From Microvelia longipes (lineage: Eukaryota; Arthropoda; Insecta; Hemiptera; Veliidae): a stretch of 64,000 nt of DNA. Position numbers and translations under genes: made by a program. Positions 31,600-44,911 of the stretch are shown here, one piece after another. Each line of letters begins with the position of its first letter. Positions within the stretch are counted from its first letter, which is position 1. The DNA is taken from assembly GCA_018340805.1 (NCBI GenBank), contig JACMZG010001913.1:19732079-19796078 (forward strand). The letters are read 5' to 3'. The notes beneath the pieces were generated by a model. The model was not told where the DNA came from. It saw only the letters and a list, made by a program, of their open reading frames with translations, and ran no database searches.

Positions 31600-31985
31600 G
31601 TTTTTTGGGCCTCTGAGTTGAATGGCAGTGGTCCGGAGTCAATAAGAGCACTCTAACTCAGGGTACCTGGGTTTAAATCCTGGTAGGGACGATAATTTTT
31701 TATCGTTTTTTTACTTGATATAAATTTACAACTACAAAATAATTCTGGCGCGGTGTTCCGCATGTCGGGCGAATTCTCTTTGGATGCGTGTTTCCGTGCT
31801 TATCTATTATGCGTGTTTCCAATCCTGGTTGGAATGATAATTTTTATAGTTTTTTTACATTATATAAGTTTACAACTACTAGATAAATAATTCCAGCGCG
31901 GTGGTCCGCTGTCGGGAGAATTTCATTTAGAATGCGTGTTTCTGTGCTTAACAACCCATTTTTTGCTTAAGGTTCCGGTTCATGC
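31600..31985 (+). mobile_element. tRNA-headed SINE with duplicated tail
   Basis: The head has an A-box-like GAATGGCAGTGGTCCGGAG and a B-box-like GGGTTTAAATCC about 45 bp on, followed by TGGTAGGGACGATAA. The tail unit (TTACAACTACNAAATAATTC, GCGCGGTGNTCCGC, GAATTNCNTTT, GCGTGTTTC) occurs twice in tandem (about 31720-31845 and 31846-31985). The same head and tail lie on the minus strand at 42838-43075. RNA polymerase III transcription from the A/B boxes is expected. Confidence 0.7.
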
Positions 31986-32314
31986 TTTAGAACCTAACCA
32001 GTTACTCAATTGTTGAGCACTGCTCGTAACTCATTTTGTCTGTATTTTTCAAAGGAAATGCGCTAAAACCTTTAAAGATAACTGACTAATCTTAAAGATA
32101 AATAACAATAATAGTGCGTAATTCTAATTTTAGATGCATAGTTTTGTATAACCAACTGGATAATTATGCGCATAAGTTAGTTATTCATTTAAGCATAAGT
32201 TAAGTTTATTAATTTAAATATTATATATTATTTTATCTTTAATGTCTAGGGTCTTTTTGTACCGCTTTAGGGCCCTGATCAAGGGAAGTAGGTTAAGGGA
32301 CCCGATATAATATT
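31986..32314. other. Non-coding DNA between SINE and palindrome
   Basis: AT-rich, with no gene. It includes CTTTTTGTACCGCTTTAGGGCCC near 32250, without an identified partner. Confidence 0.45.
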
Positions 32315-32665
32315 ATTATTATTATATTTATAATATCAACACCAACAACGTCTTTCCTCTAAATTTAAACTTTATTTTGCAGAGCCGGCTTTCGGCAATA
32401 ATGCCATCTTCAGTGCCGTGGTGGGATGTTGAGTCTTTCAATTCGTGGAATTTGACTCAACAGTCTTTGAAATTGAAAGACTCAATGAGTCTTTCTATTT
32501 ATAAATTGAAAGACTCAACATCCCACCACGGCACTGTAGATGGCATTATTGCCGAAAGCCGGCTCTGCAAAATAAAGTTTAAATTTAGTGGAACGACGTT
32601 GTTGATGTTGATATTGTTGAAGAAAATTCCACTGCGCTTACTGAAGTTATTATTATATTTATAAT
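32315..32665. mobile_element. Palindromic hammerhead-motif element with ~19-bp target repeat
   Basis: The body 32334-32646 has arms with CTAAATTTAAACTTTATTTTG, CAGAGCCGGCTTTCGGC and CCCACCACGGCACTG complementing each other around a ~70-bp spacer rich in GAAAGACTC repeats. It is flanked by TTATTATTATATTTATAAT at 32315-32333 and 32647-32665; the repeat is low-complexity, so this is suggestive. An open frame across it is an artefact of the palindrome. Confidence 0.65.
32390..32413 (-). ncRNA. Hammerhead-like core in palindrome left arm
   Basis: On the minus strand: CTGAAGA, extra T, GGCA/TGCC stem with TTAT loop, GAAAGCC. The right arm has the same motif on the plus strand, but with CTGTAGA, so one catalytic base is lost there. 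Confidence 0.4.
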
Positions 32666-32673
32666 TATTATAA

Positions 32674-32742
32674 TTGTGCGAGAGATATTGTGTTAAGTAT
32701 TAATGTTTTGCAAAACACGGTAGTATCAAATTATATATGTTC
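32674..32742 (-). mobile_element. Micro-hairpin unit, rearranged copy
   Basis: It contains TTGTGCGAGAG, then in opposite sense ATATTGTGTTAAG, GTTTTGCAAAAC and GGTAGTATCAAAT. These are the same blocks as the 60-66-bp unit at 41191 and 44205, but the end carrying GCGAGAG is inverted relative to the rest. It sits right after the palindrome at 32315. Confidence 0.5.
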
Positions 32743-33838
32743 TGGGACATCATTGGCTCTAGTCTTCGAGTGGAGCCTTTAAACTTTTGGCCCTACCTCA
32801 CAGTATTGGACTTCTTTTACTCAGCTGTTTTATATATTAAAAATATTTAATATGTTAATAATTTTAGATGAGTTTTTAGAGAAATCACGCGGGAAAATAA
32901 AGTGCGTGTATTTTGTTGACGTACCCTTAATTGGCGCTCCATGGAGCGTCTACTAATGGTACCTGAGAAATAAAAAAAATACAAGGAAGAAGAAGAAGAA
33001 CAAGAAAAAGTGAAGCCTGATAAAATTTTATTTTCTTGTAATTAAGTTCTAGAATTCATGATATTTTAATTCTATTCTTAGTTAATTTTTATAAGATTTG
33101 TGTTTATAATGTTTGTTATTACTGTTAATCAGTGCAGAGAGTTTTCTTGATTTATTTTAGTACAAAAAACGGTTTGAGATGCTTTCTCTGTAACTGCGTT
33201 ATTTGTAATTTTTCTAAGGACTAAACAGTTTTTTAGTAAGTATGGTATTTATTGTATAAGATTGCAAGGTATATACGTTCTATGTTGAGCATCAAACGTA
33301 TATATTTGAGTTTCAAACTAATTTTACATGCGGCGTTGATGGTAGGGTTTTATTCAAACTCAATCCCATCTTGGGTTTTAATTACTACGCAAACACAGCG
33401 TATTTAACAGGTGATCGTTTCCATACGCATTTAATACGATAAAGTTCTTGCACCGTTTTTGTTTAGTCCCTTGAGTAAGATTGCGTGATAAATGATCCTG
33501 CCAAAACATTGTCTTTTTTGGTGAAGGTTCACTTTTGGTTACAAGGAAGTTTAAAACAAAAAAATAAATAAGTGTGATTTCTTTGCATACTTAATAATAT
33601 AGTGACACTAAAAAAAATAATATTCCAAAAGTTATTTGATGTAACACAGTAATGTTTAAGTGAAATTTAAGTTTAACGAGGTTATGCCTTAAATACAATC
33701 GCCTCTTAAGGTACATACAGCGTATCAGGTGATCCATTTTGATTCTATCTCCCTAGTTCAAGCGTATGCGATTGGATTCCAACCGCATGGTTCATACAGC
33801 TAATATTACTGTATTGAAATAATAATAATTATAATACC
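32743..33838. other. Non-coding DNA
   Basis: It contains the short dispersed repeat at 32878-32968 (partner 17593-17698: GACGTACCC, GGCGCTCCAT, GAGCGTCTACTAATGGTACC). Otherwise AT-rich, with no gene recognised. Confidence 0.5.
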
Positions 33839-34066
33839 TATTTAGAGCCTTGTGGTCCATCAGGGATAGCCCCTGCAAGAACCACTTGTAGTGGTTGTGG
33901 CAACGGTTGCGCTCAAAGTGTTATCTATAGTTGGCGATAAGTTACTTGAACAATAATCTTATATTAACTAAGAGCGTAACATGGGATGTGAACCCCAGAC
34001 CTCTGGGGTGTTGAAGGTCAGTTTAATAACTAACGACCTCTACCACTGAGGCGGCTACCGTAATGA
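33839..34066 (-). mobile_element. tRNA-like SINE, second type
   Basis: On the minus strand from 34066: an A-box region GCCGCCTCAGTGGTAGAGG and a B box GGGGTTCACATCCCA about 50 bp later, then a body running to about 33839 with GCGCAACCGTTGCC and complementary ACCACT/AGTGGT stretches. The head differs from the SINE at 31600, so it is probably a separate family. No second copy in the window. Confidence 0.5.
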
Positions 34067-36654
34067 GATATTGTATTTAATACGATCCGCGGATTTAGAA
34101 GTGTGTGTGTAAATGTACTAAAACTTGATAATTAACCTCGTGTTTTGTTTGTACTCTAACTATAGTGAAATAGAATAAAAAGTGAACCGATGTCCCTTAT
34201 AAACTATTAAAAGATCAATTTTTCTACACATTGTAAAACTAGCCACCACTCTGTAATTGACAGAAGAGTCAATACTCATAATAAATAATAAATTAGTAAT
34301 GTTTTTTGTGGACAAAAAAATACAATTTTTTTATGTTTTTGTTATTATTGTTTTGTACTAATGTGATGTAAAAATGAGGGTGTAGAGACAGTGTTCCGAC
34401 TCCCACCTATATCCCCATGGGTGAGATGGACCAGCTTTCAATCAAGGGGGAAGCTAGTTCAACTACTGTGCTGCAAATCAGTGCCACTTGTTTCTCTATC
34501 CTGCTTTGTTATTATATTTGTTGATAAGCAACGGTCAACAATGAGTGCCTTTTTTAAACATTTCTAAAATCCTCTGAATGACTTTTTAACTTTGGCCATT
34601 TCTAAAAAATAAAACCCAGGTTTAAAAGAGAAGCAGCACATTTTCAAAAATATGTCTTTATCGCTTAAAAAGTTAAGTCATCTGAGGTAATTAATGTTCA
34701 TTTTTGAAGTCCTGTCCTAATCTTATAAACATAGGAAGTTTGAGCAACTTTATTATTTACTTAAGCTTTAAGAAATGACTCCATTATAGAATCCCACTTC
34801 ACTTTTTTTGTTCCGATTTCTGTCACACAAAGTAACCTCCATGAATGACAGGCAATATTACATTGGCACTTCCTCTACAATTACATTAGTCGCTAATAGT
34901 AGCCTTGGTAGCCAACATTTTCTTCTTTTGACTTACGCAGCTATAACGAAAACCCAAACTACATTAGTGAAGTCACTTGTGAATTGTATTCCACTATAAC
35001 TCAAACCTTTGTCATAACTTCTCTCCATTCGGAGTTAAGTTTGAAATAACACCAAAGACCTAGGGCAAAATCTTAGGGCCAAACGACTAAAATCTTAATT
35101 TAGCCTTAAAAACAGAAATTGTTATATCAACTGATAATAACCAAATTAGAAATAATTCCACTCAAGGTAGTGTGTGATGGAAAATAATTTCAAACTAGAA
35201 GGTAGCACAGCTATTTCTTCCCCTTCTTTGACCAGAGAGGCCAATTATACTTTATATCCAGACCAAAGGCCTTATTAAATGCATTGGGTGTCATTAACAC
35301 AAAGATAATGTTGACAAAGTATTCATTCTCCCATCCTCCTTAAAACAAATCCTAATTACAACATTACTATAGTGTCAAACATATGCTCATTGATTTGATG
35401 AAACACAAGGGTACTTGCACTTGGACATAGCATTTGCATTGATTCTAACGATTTTATTAGTTATGTTGACATTGTTTTTAAGAAGAAAATTAAGACATTT
35501 TAGTGATAAATTATATGATTAGATAAAGAAGTAACAATGTAGATCAAGGTGAAAATTCCCTCTGACTCTTGGCAATTAATTATTGCCAATAGTCTAATCA
35601 ATGAACGGGGTTTTTTGTGAAGTTTTAGATAGTTAAAATTTTATGAAGCCCCGTAACTTAGTATCACAGCTGCAATGAAAAAAATTGAAAATAATAAAAT
35701 AAAATATATGACCGCTTTGTGAGTTTTTTGGACAAATTTATCGTTCTCAGGAGACTTTTTTTTCTATTGGTATTAGAAGAAAATTGAAGAGGAAACATTT
35801 ATAGAACAGTTTGTCTTCTTTCTTTTTTATCTCTTTATTAATTGTTGGGTGCATGGCTGTTTCAAAGATACAGTTGAAATTCTATTTTCACTTTATAAGA
35901 AAAATTTACCAGGCCAGTGCTTTGCGGCTATAATAAACTGAGAGCTGTAATTTAGGGTAAAAACTTGTTCTGTAGTTGACTACATCATATCTAAGAATCA
36001 TTATGTTTGATCGATTTGCTGTTGAGTTATGTTAGTGAATGGGGAATAATTTTGCACCAAAGTGACAATTTTTTGTTTGGTTATGTTTTAAAAAAATGAA
36101 AATATGGTTAATTTTTAATAACTAAAATCATTATTTAACAGTTTTAAATAGAGAGTATACCAATAGAATCTTATTTTTAGACTATTTACTTAGCTTCAAA
36201 CTTTATTTAAAGGAATTTTTGGTATTTTGTATTCCTACCTAGATATTAACAAAAGCATAAGAACGGGACACGTTTTGGTCTACTACGAGCACAACTATGA
36301 TGTATAGTTAGAGGACCTTTTTTTTGTGGGGGGGATATCCCTAAAAATGTCCAAAAAGATTCCCACAGTAAAATTTTAACTGTTTAAAACATGTATTTTT
36401 ATGAATGTTATATTTCTTTGTTAAATTTTGAAAAATACATCTTTCTTTATTCAAATGCCTTTATTTGATAAACAAAAATTATAAAAATTACAATATAACA
36501 AAGAAATGTAAATATTTTATAAGGCTATCTCTCTATGATAAAGCTTGTGCTGCAGAGAGGGCTTTGTCCAATTCAAATTTTTCTCAAGTTTTTAACTCGA
36601 GCTTGCAATTTTTTATTGTTACATTTTTTGTTGGTAGGTTCAGAGAGATAAATC
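34067..36654. other. Intergenic DNA and 5' side of the YTHDC1-like gene
   Basis: AT-rich. No coding exon was recognised. A T-rich tract ending TTTTTGTTGGTAG at about 36638 is a good splice acceptor just before the YTH ORF, so an upstream non-coding exon is likely within this stretch, but it could not be placed. Confidence 0.5.
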
Positions 36655-37785
36655 ATGTCTGATTCTGATAGTGATTATGAGACTATAAAAGAAAAAATTG
36701 ATTTAAAAGATTTGAGAGTTGTTGATGAAGCTGGTGTGGACTCTGATCAAGATGGTAATGGACATTTAGACTATGATACATTGAGTGAGGCAAGTGGATC
36801 TAGTCGGGGTACGAGAAGAAGACGTAGGTTCAAAGAACGAACTTATATACCGTCAAATCATCAACATATTCAAGCTAGAAATTATCGATCACGCTCACCT
36901 ATTCATAAATCAAGGCATTTGAAAAGAACTCATGCTTCACTAGAAAAATATGGTCATTATGAAAAATCATTAGAATATTTGTTTAGAGGTGCACGATTCT
37001 TCATGATGAAGTCAGGTAATCCTGAAAATATTGCTTTGTCCAAAATTAAAGGAGTTTGGTCAACATTGCCTATCAATGAGAACAAATTAAACCAAGCTGT
37101 TAAGATGACTAAAAATATAATATTGATATTTTCAGTTAAAGAGAGTATGAAATTTAGTGGGTTTGCGCGATTAGCTGGTGAATCTAGGAGAGACACGTCT
37201 CCTGTTAATTGGGTGTTGCCTCCTAACATCAACCCGGAGGATTTAGGCGGTGTTTTCAAAGTAGATTGGATCTGCCGGAAAGAGTTGTCATTTTTAGAAA
37301 CTGCTCATTTAAAAAATCCATGGAATTTGAATAAACCTGTTAAGATAGGAAGAGATGGTCAGGAGATCGAACCTAGTATCGGTAGGAAACTTTGCTTGTT
37401 ATTTCCTAAAGATCATCACATGGATTTGGAGAAGGTTTTGAAGAGAAGTAAAAACCACATTATTAGCAGTTCATCCTCAAGTAGTGAAAAACGGTCTAGA
37501 GTTCAATCTTCTGTTAGTGTTGCGCCTTCAGGTGTCCAACATTATCCATCACCTGTTGCTCATGCGATGACTCCTAGAGAATACTACCCAGGCCCCCCTG
37601 TTAGGTATCCCATGCCTTACTATATGGTGCCTGCATATGAACCCATCCCACCTCCAAGGTACTATGAGGGTGTGCCTCTCCCCCCTGATCCATCCAAGCA
37701 TTATCCTGAATATTTTTATCCGAGAGAAAGAGTACCATTCTTTCATGCAAGACCATTCCCTCCACCACCAGGTCTGAGGAGATAG
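36655..37785 (+). CDS. YTHDC1-like: YTH-domain m6A reader, YTHDC1/YT521-B-like
   Basis: A single uninterrupted 376-residue frame starts [14 protein letters not shown] and has an acidic N-terminus, an RRRRRFKER basic patch (55-62) and the YTH domain at about 105-265. The aromatic cage is complete: Trp135 (KGVWSTLP), Trp186 (NWVLPP) and Leu197 ([10 protein letters not shown]). They are spaced 51 and 11 residues apart, exactly as Trp377, Trp428 and Leu439 in human YTHDC1, and Ser136 follows the first Trp. The C-terminus is a Ser run followed by a Pro/Tyr-rich tail. YTHDC1 binds m6A in nuclear RNA and guides splicing and export. The protein is shorter than known insect relatives, chiefly in the N-terminus. 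An acceptor at ~36638 suggests a spliced 5' UTR. The lack of introns in the coding part could also mean an expressed retrocopy. Confidence 0.9.
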   Translation: MSDSDSDYETIKEKIDLKDLRVVDEAGVDSDQDGNGHLDYDTLSEASGSSRGTRRRRRFKERTYIPSNHQHIQARNYRSRSPIHKSRHLKRTHASLEKYGHYEKSLEYLFRGARFFMMKSGNPENIALSKIKGVWSTLPINENKLNQAVKMTKNIILIFSVKESMKFSGFARLAGESRRDTSPVNWVLPPNINPEDLGGVFKVDWICRKELSFLETAHLKNPWNLNKPVKIGRDGQEIEPSIGRKLCLLFPKDHHMDLEKVLKRSKNHIISSSSSSSEKRSRVQSSVSVAPSGVQHYPSPVAHAMTPREYYPGPPVRYPMPYYMVPAYEPIPPPRYYEGVPLPPDPSKHYPEYFYPRERVPFFHARPFPPPPGLRR

Positions 37786-40524
<2,739 letters not shown>

Positions 40525-40529
40525 CTTAA

Positions 40530-40785
40530 CAAAGATAACCTGGGGGCTTTCTCATGGAGAGGTTTTCAAGTTCCCGCCACAAATAATTTTCTAATCATCC
40601 TATCCTTTACTTTGGGATTTTTCATTTAAACCGACTTATATCTTTGAAAAATAACATTTCAGAGTTTGTTTCTTTTGAAATGAATATAGGAACAAACAAT
40701 TTAACTACAACCGCATAAAATTATGCCTTTAAAATTAACTTTTTGTCAAATCCCCATACACAGCGTGGTTTGAAAAATGAAGGCA
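40530..40785 (+). repeat. Dispersed repeat, partner of 7840-8110
   Basis: It carries the same ordered blocks as 7840-8110, including CACAAATAATTTTCTAA, CTTTTGAAATGAATAT and a GAAAAATGAAGGC end. Confidence 0.65.
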
Positions 40786-41176
40786 TTATCACCAGTCAGT
40801 GCTCCAGCCTCAAAAATTTACTGCTACTGATAAAAATTGTGAGCCAATTGCATCCCTGTGTCCTTATCTCAGACTGCCCTAATACGTTTCCCCCCAAAAA
40901 TAAAGGTAATCGCCTTGCACTGGAGACTAGTGCATAGAATAATAGAAATGTTTCCAGTTTCTGTGCATTTATAAAATTTTGGATGTATTCCATTATTATT
41001 TATAATTAATAGAATTTAGGGAGGAGGTACTTCTCTCTTCATCAGATTCATCTTTAGAAGATAGTGTGTTATGTGTAGGGTGTTAAAATTTTTACCCTAT
41101 CTTACTAGGCAGGTAAGGATTTCTCTAATCGAAATAAAGGTTGGCGTGATGTTGTGGTGGTTAGATGGCCTATTGT
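40786..41176. other. Non-coding DNA
   Basis: No gene or repeat was recognised. Confidence 0.45.
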
Positions 41177-41270
41177 TATGAAACATTAATCTCTCGCACA
41201 ATTATATTGTGTCAACTTCATTCATGTTTTGCAAAACTCGGTAGTATCAAATGATATATGAAACATTAAT
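41177..41270 (-). mobile_element. 66-bp micro-hairpin unit with 14-bp target duplication
   Basis: The body 41191-41256 (read on the minus strand TATCATTTGATACTACC ... GTGCGAGAG) is flanked by the perfect direct repeat TATGAAACATTAAT at 41177-41190 and 41257-41270. The body holds three small palindromes: TATCA-TT-TGATA, GTTTTGCAAAAC and CACAAT-ATA-ATTGTG. It has no coding capacity. Confidence 0.8.
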
Positions 41271-42837
41271 GTTCGAATAATTTCATTAGAACAAAATTGT
41301 TCAAACCCTAAATCAATAGCCATCTGTTAATGCCAACTGATCAGACCAATCCCACATAGTTGAAATGGCTACTAGGAGGGCCACAGGCTCTTATTTACTT
41401 ACTAATCCATATGTTATGTTGAAACCTTAACTACTCAGGTCTACCTTAGAATATGTAATACCAAGATCTTTCTAGTTTTTAATCTTAATTTTTAAACTCC
41501 TATACCATTGGTATCCATATTGGATAAATCTTGATGCTTTATTGGCTTTACTATTGCTATACTATCTTTCTAAAAACAAACCTGAGACTGCAAAAGTACC
41601 TCCTTCCGAATCATCGTTTATTGTAAATGTCAATGACTTACATTCAACTAATTTTACTTATTATCATCATTCTCAATAACTGTGACTGAAGGTATTTATT
41701 TTTTTTTAAATTTTAATTCTGCATGTTACAAGCCCTTTTAGCCAATTTTATTTGAAAAAAATGTGCTTGTGAGATGGCTTGTATGGGGGGGGGGGGTCCG
41801 AAATCAGTTTTTTATATCCCCAAGCACAAAATAATACGTTTCACGTAACATTCCATATTTTCTTTGAAAAAATTAAATTACATTTTTTCAAAGAAAATGA
41901 TCTAAAATTAGCAGAGCTCAGTTTAAACTGAGCTTCAAATAATTCTGTGCTGTGTAGTGTATAATACTTGGGATAAATATGCGCATTTTCATTGAAAAAA
42001 TTAAATAACAAGTTTTGACGCTACTGCTTAGGATATTAAATATGTATCAAAACTTAAGCAAAAATTGGATTGATAAGGAAATGTGCGTATTTCAAAGAAA
42101 TTTCGCCCGGCTAGCGGACCTCGGAGCCAAAATTATTTTTAACTTTTTCATCAGCAGACCCTGACATACTGCTGCTATGAGTAATGTTAGTAATAAAATA
42201 CCAGGTTGATATTAAATCCTTAAAATATGAGAGTAAAGAAAACATGCTCCTAGACTTTCGATAATGATCTTAAGCTGAAGTCAACTTACCGTGAGTATAT
42301 ACCAATATCGAAAGTCCAAGACAATGTTTCTTCCATTTCTTTTAAAACAATGGACAAATTTTCTCTTTAATTTATTCATTTTCACTTCCTCGGCTTTCAA
42401 TAGCAAAAGTTTTACGTTGAAAGAGATTTTTACAGGTCTTATAACATTTTGCAATTTTATAACTGCATCTTAATATCAAAAGACCACAGAAACAGATCTT
42501 AATTGATTATTTATGTAAAATTAACAACATTATTCCTCTTTTTTCAAGAAAAATGAGGTTGGAGTCATGTATGGGTGGGGGGCACACTGATAAAGAATAT
42601 ATATGTGTGTGTTTATGTCCTTGTCGTATTTATGGGACACGATCGCTTTATTAGGTCCAATTGAATCAGTACAAAAATCGACCTCATTAATGTCCCGAAG
42701 AACCCTATTGATCATGTTGATGGCCGTTAGGAATCTAGAGTTAAGGCAGAAGTCCTCATGCTCTAGCAAAACGCGACGGAAATCGAGTTCATGTTCGATA
42801 TAATTGTGATTGCAAATCTTAAACAATAAAGCTTTTA
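41271..42837. other. Non-coding DNA with hairpin and SINE-tail fragment
   Basis: A short perfect hairpin TTTTCTTTGAAAAAAT/ATTTTTTCAAAGAAAA lies at about 41858-41900, and a SINE-tail fragment on the minus strand at about 41980-42130 (AAAATTGGATTGAT, TTCGCCCGGCTAGCGGACC). Weak open frames at 42530-42826 have no recognisable homology. Confidence 0.5.
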
Positions 42838-43075
42838 TTTATTTATTTATGGAACCTTGTGCAAAAAATGGATTGTTAAGCACATAAAAACGCTTTACAA
42901 GGAAATTCCCCCGACATGCGTACCGCCTCGCCAGAATTATTTTGTAGTTACAATTTATAAAATGTAAAAAAAACGATAATAAATTAGTTTCATTACCAGG
43001 ATTCGAGCCCAGGTACCCTGGCTTTGAGTGCGCGTATCGGCTCTGGACCACTCTCATTCAAATCATAGGCCTATA
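42838..43075 (-). mobile_element. tRNA-headed SINE, well-preserved copy
   Basis: On the minus strand: GAATGAGAGTGGTCCAGAG (A-box side), GGTACCTGGGCTCGAATCC (B box), then TGGTAATGAAAC, a T-rich linker, TTGTAACTACAAAATAATTC, GGCGGTACGCATGTCGGGGG and a GTGCTTAACAATCCATTTTT tail ending in (AAATA)n. It is about 240 bp and has the cleanest A/B boxes of the family. Confidence 0.75.
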
Positions 43076-43487
43076 AATCATCGGAGGAAACGACTACCCA
43101 CTAGAAATATATGGTTTAACGGCGGTATTTTATGTTTTCTGGTAATAAACCACAGTTTTTCGATTTTTGGTAACTTAGCGTAGTCATGTCGACTTTTGAC
43201 CGGTTTATTTTGATTCAGCGCACAAAAATACATAGAAAACGAACCATACTCGAAATGTAATTTTGGTTTCTAGTAATTTGTTTATGGTTTTTTCGACTTT
43301 TTGATCGGAAAAAACAGTCTTATCGACTTTGGACCAGTTTTATTCAATTCAGCGTCCCAAATAACAAATAAACTCATCAAATCGGCTTATTGACGTCACA
43401 AAAACCTGATTTTCATCAGGGTTCGTGTCCTCTCCAAGGTTGACTTACTAGTCTCAGGAGGACTTTAAAATAATTTGGGAGGAAAAA
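43076..43487. other. Non-coding DNA
   Basis: Short internal similarities (GACTTTTGACCGGTTTATTTTGATTCAGCG near 43192 and GACTTTGGACCAGTTTTATTCAATTCAGCG near 43325) point to a diverged ~130-bp tandem duplication. No gene was seen. Confidence 0.45.
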
Positions 43488-43774
43488 GAAGTGACATCTG
43501 TCACTCCATTTAGTATATATTTATTGACAGAGCCGACTTTAAAACTTAACAGTTCATCATCAATGCCGGTGAAAGCGAAGTAAAAAAGCTAGGAGACAGA
43601 AGAAATAGATTTGTCCAGAGGCTGGTGTAGACAAATCTATTTCGTCTGTCTCCTAGTTTCTTTACTTCGCTTTCACTGGCACTGATGATGAACTGTTAAA
43701 AGTTTGAAAGTCGGCTCTGTCAATAAATATATAATAAGTGGAGTGACATCTTTCTTTTTTCTCCTATTTGGAAA
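43488..43774. mobile_element. Palindromic hammerhead-motif element
   Basis: The arms share GTGACATCTGTCACTCCA/TGGAGTGACATC, ATATATTTATTGACAGAGCC, AACAGTTCATCATCA and AAGCGAAGTAAA with their complements, around a short spacer near 43612. It lies next to the copia insertion region. No coding capacity. Confidence 0.7.
43682..43709 (+). ncRNA. Hammerhead-like core in palindrome right arm
   Basis: CTGATGA (43682-43688), extra T, GAACT...AGTTT stem (one G-T pair) with GTTAAA loop, then GAAAGTCGGCTCTG. The last block resembles the GAAAGCCGGCTCTG of the elements at 11554 and 32315, so the three families are related. Confidence 0.4.
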
Positions 43775-44030
43775 CTCCACAGCCCATCTCAGCATCAATT
43801 AAAATAATTTGTTTCTACCATTAGTGGATGTCTTCTTGGTTCATTCTAATTGATATATTGTGTGTATTTAGGTCATAGTAAACTATTTTGACCTCTATTA
43901 CTGGTAATACACCACAGCCCATCTTACCATCAATTAAAATAATTTGTTTTCTACCATTAGTGACTGGTCTTCTTGGTTCATTTAATTGATATATTGTGTG
44001 TATTTAGGTCATAGTAACTATTTTAACTTA
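43775..44030 (+). repeat. Tandem duplication, ~125-bp unit
   Basis: Two units each contain CCACAGCCCATCT, CATCAATTAAAATAATTTG, TCTTCTTGGTTCATT and ATATTGTGTGTATTTAGGTC. A decayed third relative (GGTTCTCTTGGTCCAATCTA, GTGTATTTAGATCATTATG) lies at about 44290-44360. Confidence 0.8.
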
Positions 44031-44187
44031 TTATGGTTATGCTCTATTAGCTTAGGGCCTATTAGCTTAATTCAAAGACATTTTCCTAATATTCTCCTTA
44101 AGGAACAAGGAAAATATGTCTTTGAATACGGGCCTAAATATCAATGGATTAGCAAAAACTAAAATCTTACGGACTGCCTGGACCAAG

Positions 44188-44282
44188 GGGGATTCTTAAG
44201 TATTTATCATTTGATACTACCGAGTTTTGCTAAACATGAATAGTTGACACAATATAGTTGTGCGAGGGGGACTCTTAAATAT
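44188..44282 (+). mobile_element. 62-bp micro-hairpin unit with 16-bp imperfect target duplication
   Basis: The body 44205-44266 reads TATCATTTGATACTACCGAG ... TAGTTGTGCGAG. The flanks are GGGGATTCTTAAGTAT (44188-44203) and GGGGACTCTTAAATAT (44267-44282), 14 of 16 identical. It is the same unit as 41191-41256 in the opposite orientation, and two substitutions in the flanks suggest an older insertion. Confidence 0.75.
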
Positions 44283-44674
44283 ATTTATTTTCTATACTAC
44301 TAGTTGCTGGTTCTCTTGGTCCAATCTAGTGTAATATCGTGTATTTAGATCATTATGTTAACGTTTATTTACTGATTATTACGGGTAAATTTTACTTTTC
44401 ATCATATAAACCATAGGTATATAGGAAAAGTTTGTGTTGGTAAAGAAATACGAAACTTTTTAAGGGGGACCGTCTATTTCTTTCGCGAGATGGCCAAACG
44501 TATGATCGAGTTCCGACTCCAGGTTTTATTTTCTACAGAACAACTTAATGATAAACTAAGTAAAAACAGTCTTTGTACATATGCTAAAATCCAATAGCAT
44601 TTTCGTATTATGAACAACCAATTTCAGGATACACTACTTTTGTCTATGCTAAACCAGTTTGTCTTGTATATACG

Positions 44675-44824
44675 TGTTATAATGAGGTCTTAACTAATAG
44701 ATAATATAACTCTTATTACCACTCCTTCACTATATCATATATTCATTATACAATAATATAAATTAACTTAATAATACAATTGAAACTATGAACTATATCT
44801 GAATGTAAGTGTCAATGTCTAACA
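44675..44824 (-). repeat. Copia 3' LTR
   Basis: 150 bp, TGTT...AACA, nearly identical to 49029-49179. Confidence 0.93.
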
Positions 44825-44840
44825 CTCCCCTCACGAAATT
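44825..44840 (-). promoter_or_regulatory. Polypurine tract of the copia element
   Basis: On the minus strand the internal sequence ending at the 3' LTR reads TTTCGTGAGGGGAG, a purine-rich block at the right place to prime plus-strand DNA synthesis. Confidence 0.75.
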
Positions 44841-44911
44841 GTCAGTTATTGCCGTTTGGCTTAACCACATGAAATTTTGTCTTTTTTCATATCTTAATAT
44901 ATATTGACTTT

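Noticed and set aside
32377..32664. 95-codon open frame across a palindrome
   Set aside because: It is read straight through both arms of an inverted-repeat element; no homology and the frame exists only because of the palindrome.
42530..42826. 98-codon minus-strand frame
   Set aside because: Looks protein-like in places (ELDFRRVLLEHEDFCLNSR) but I recognise no family, no splice context supports it and a weak antisense frame overlaps; it may be decayed transposon coding sequence.
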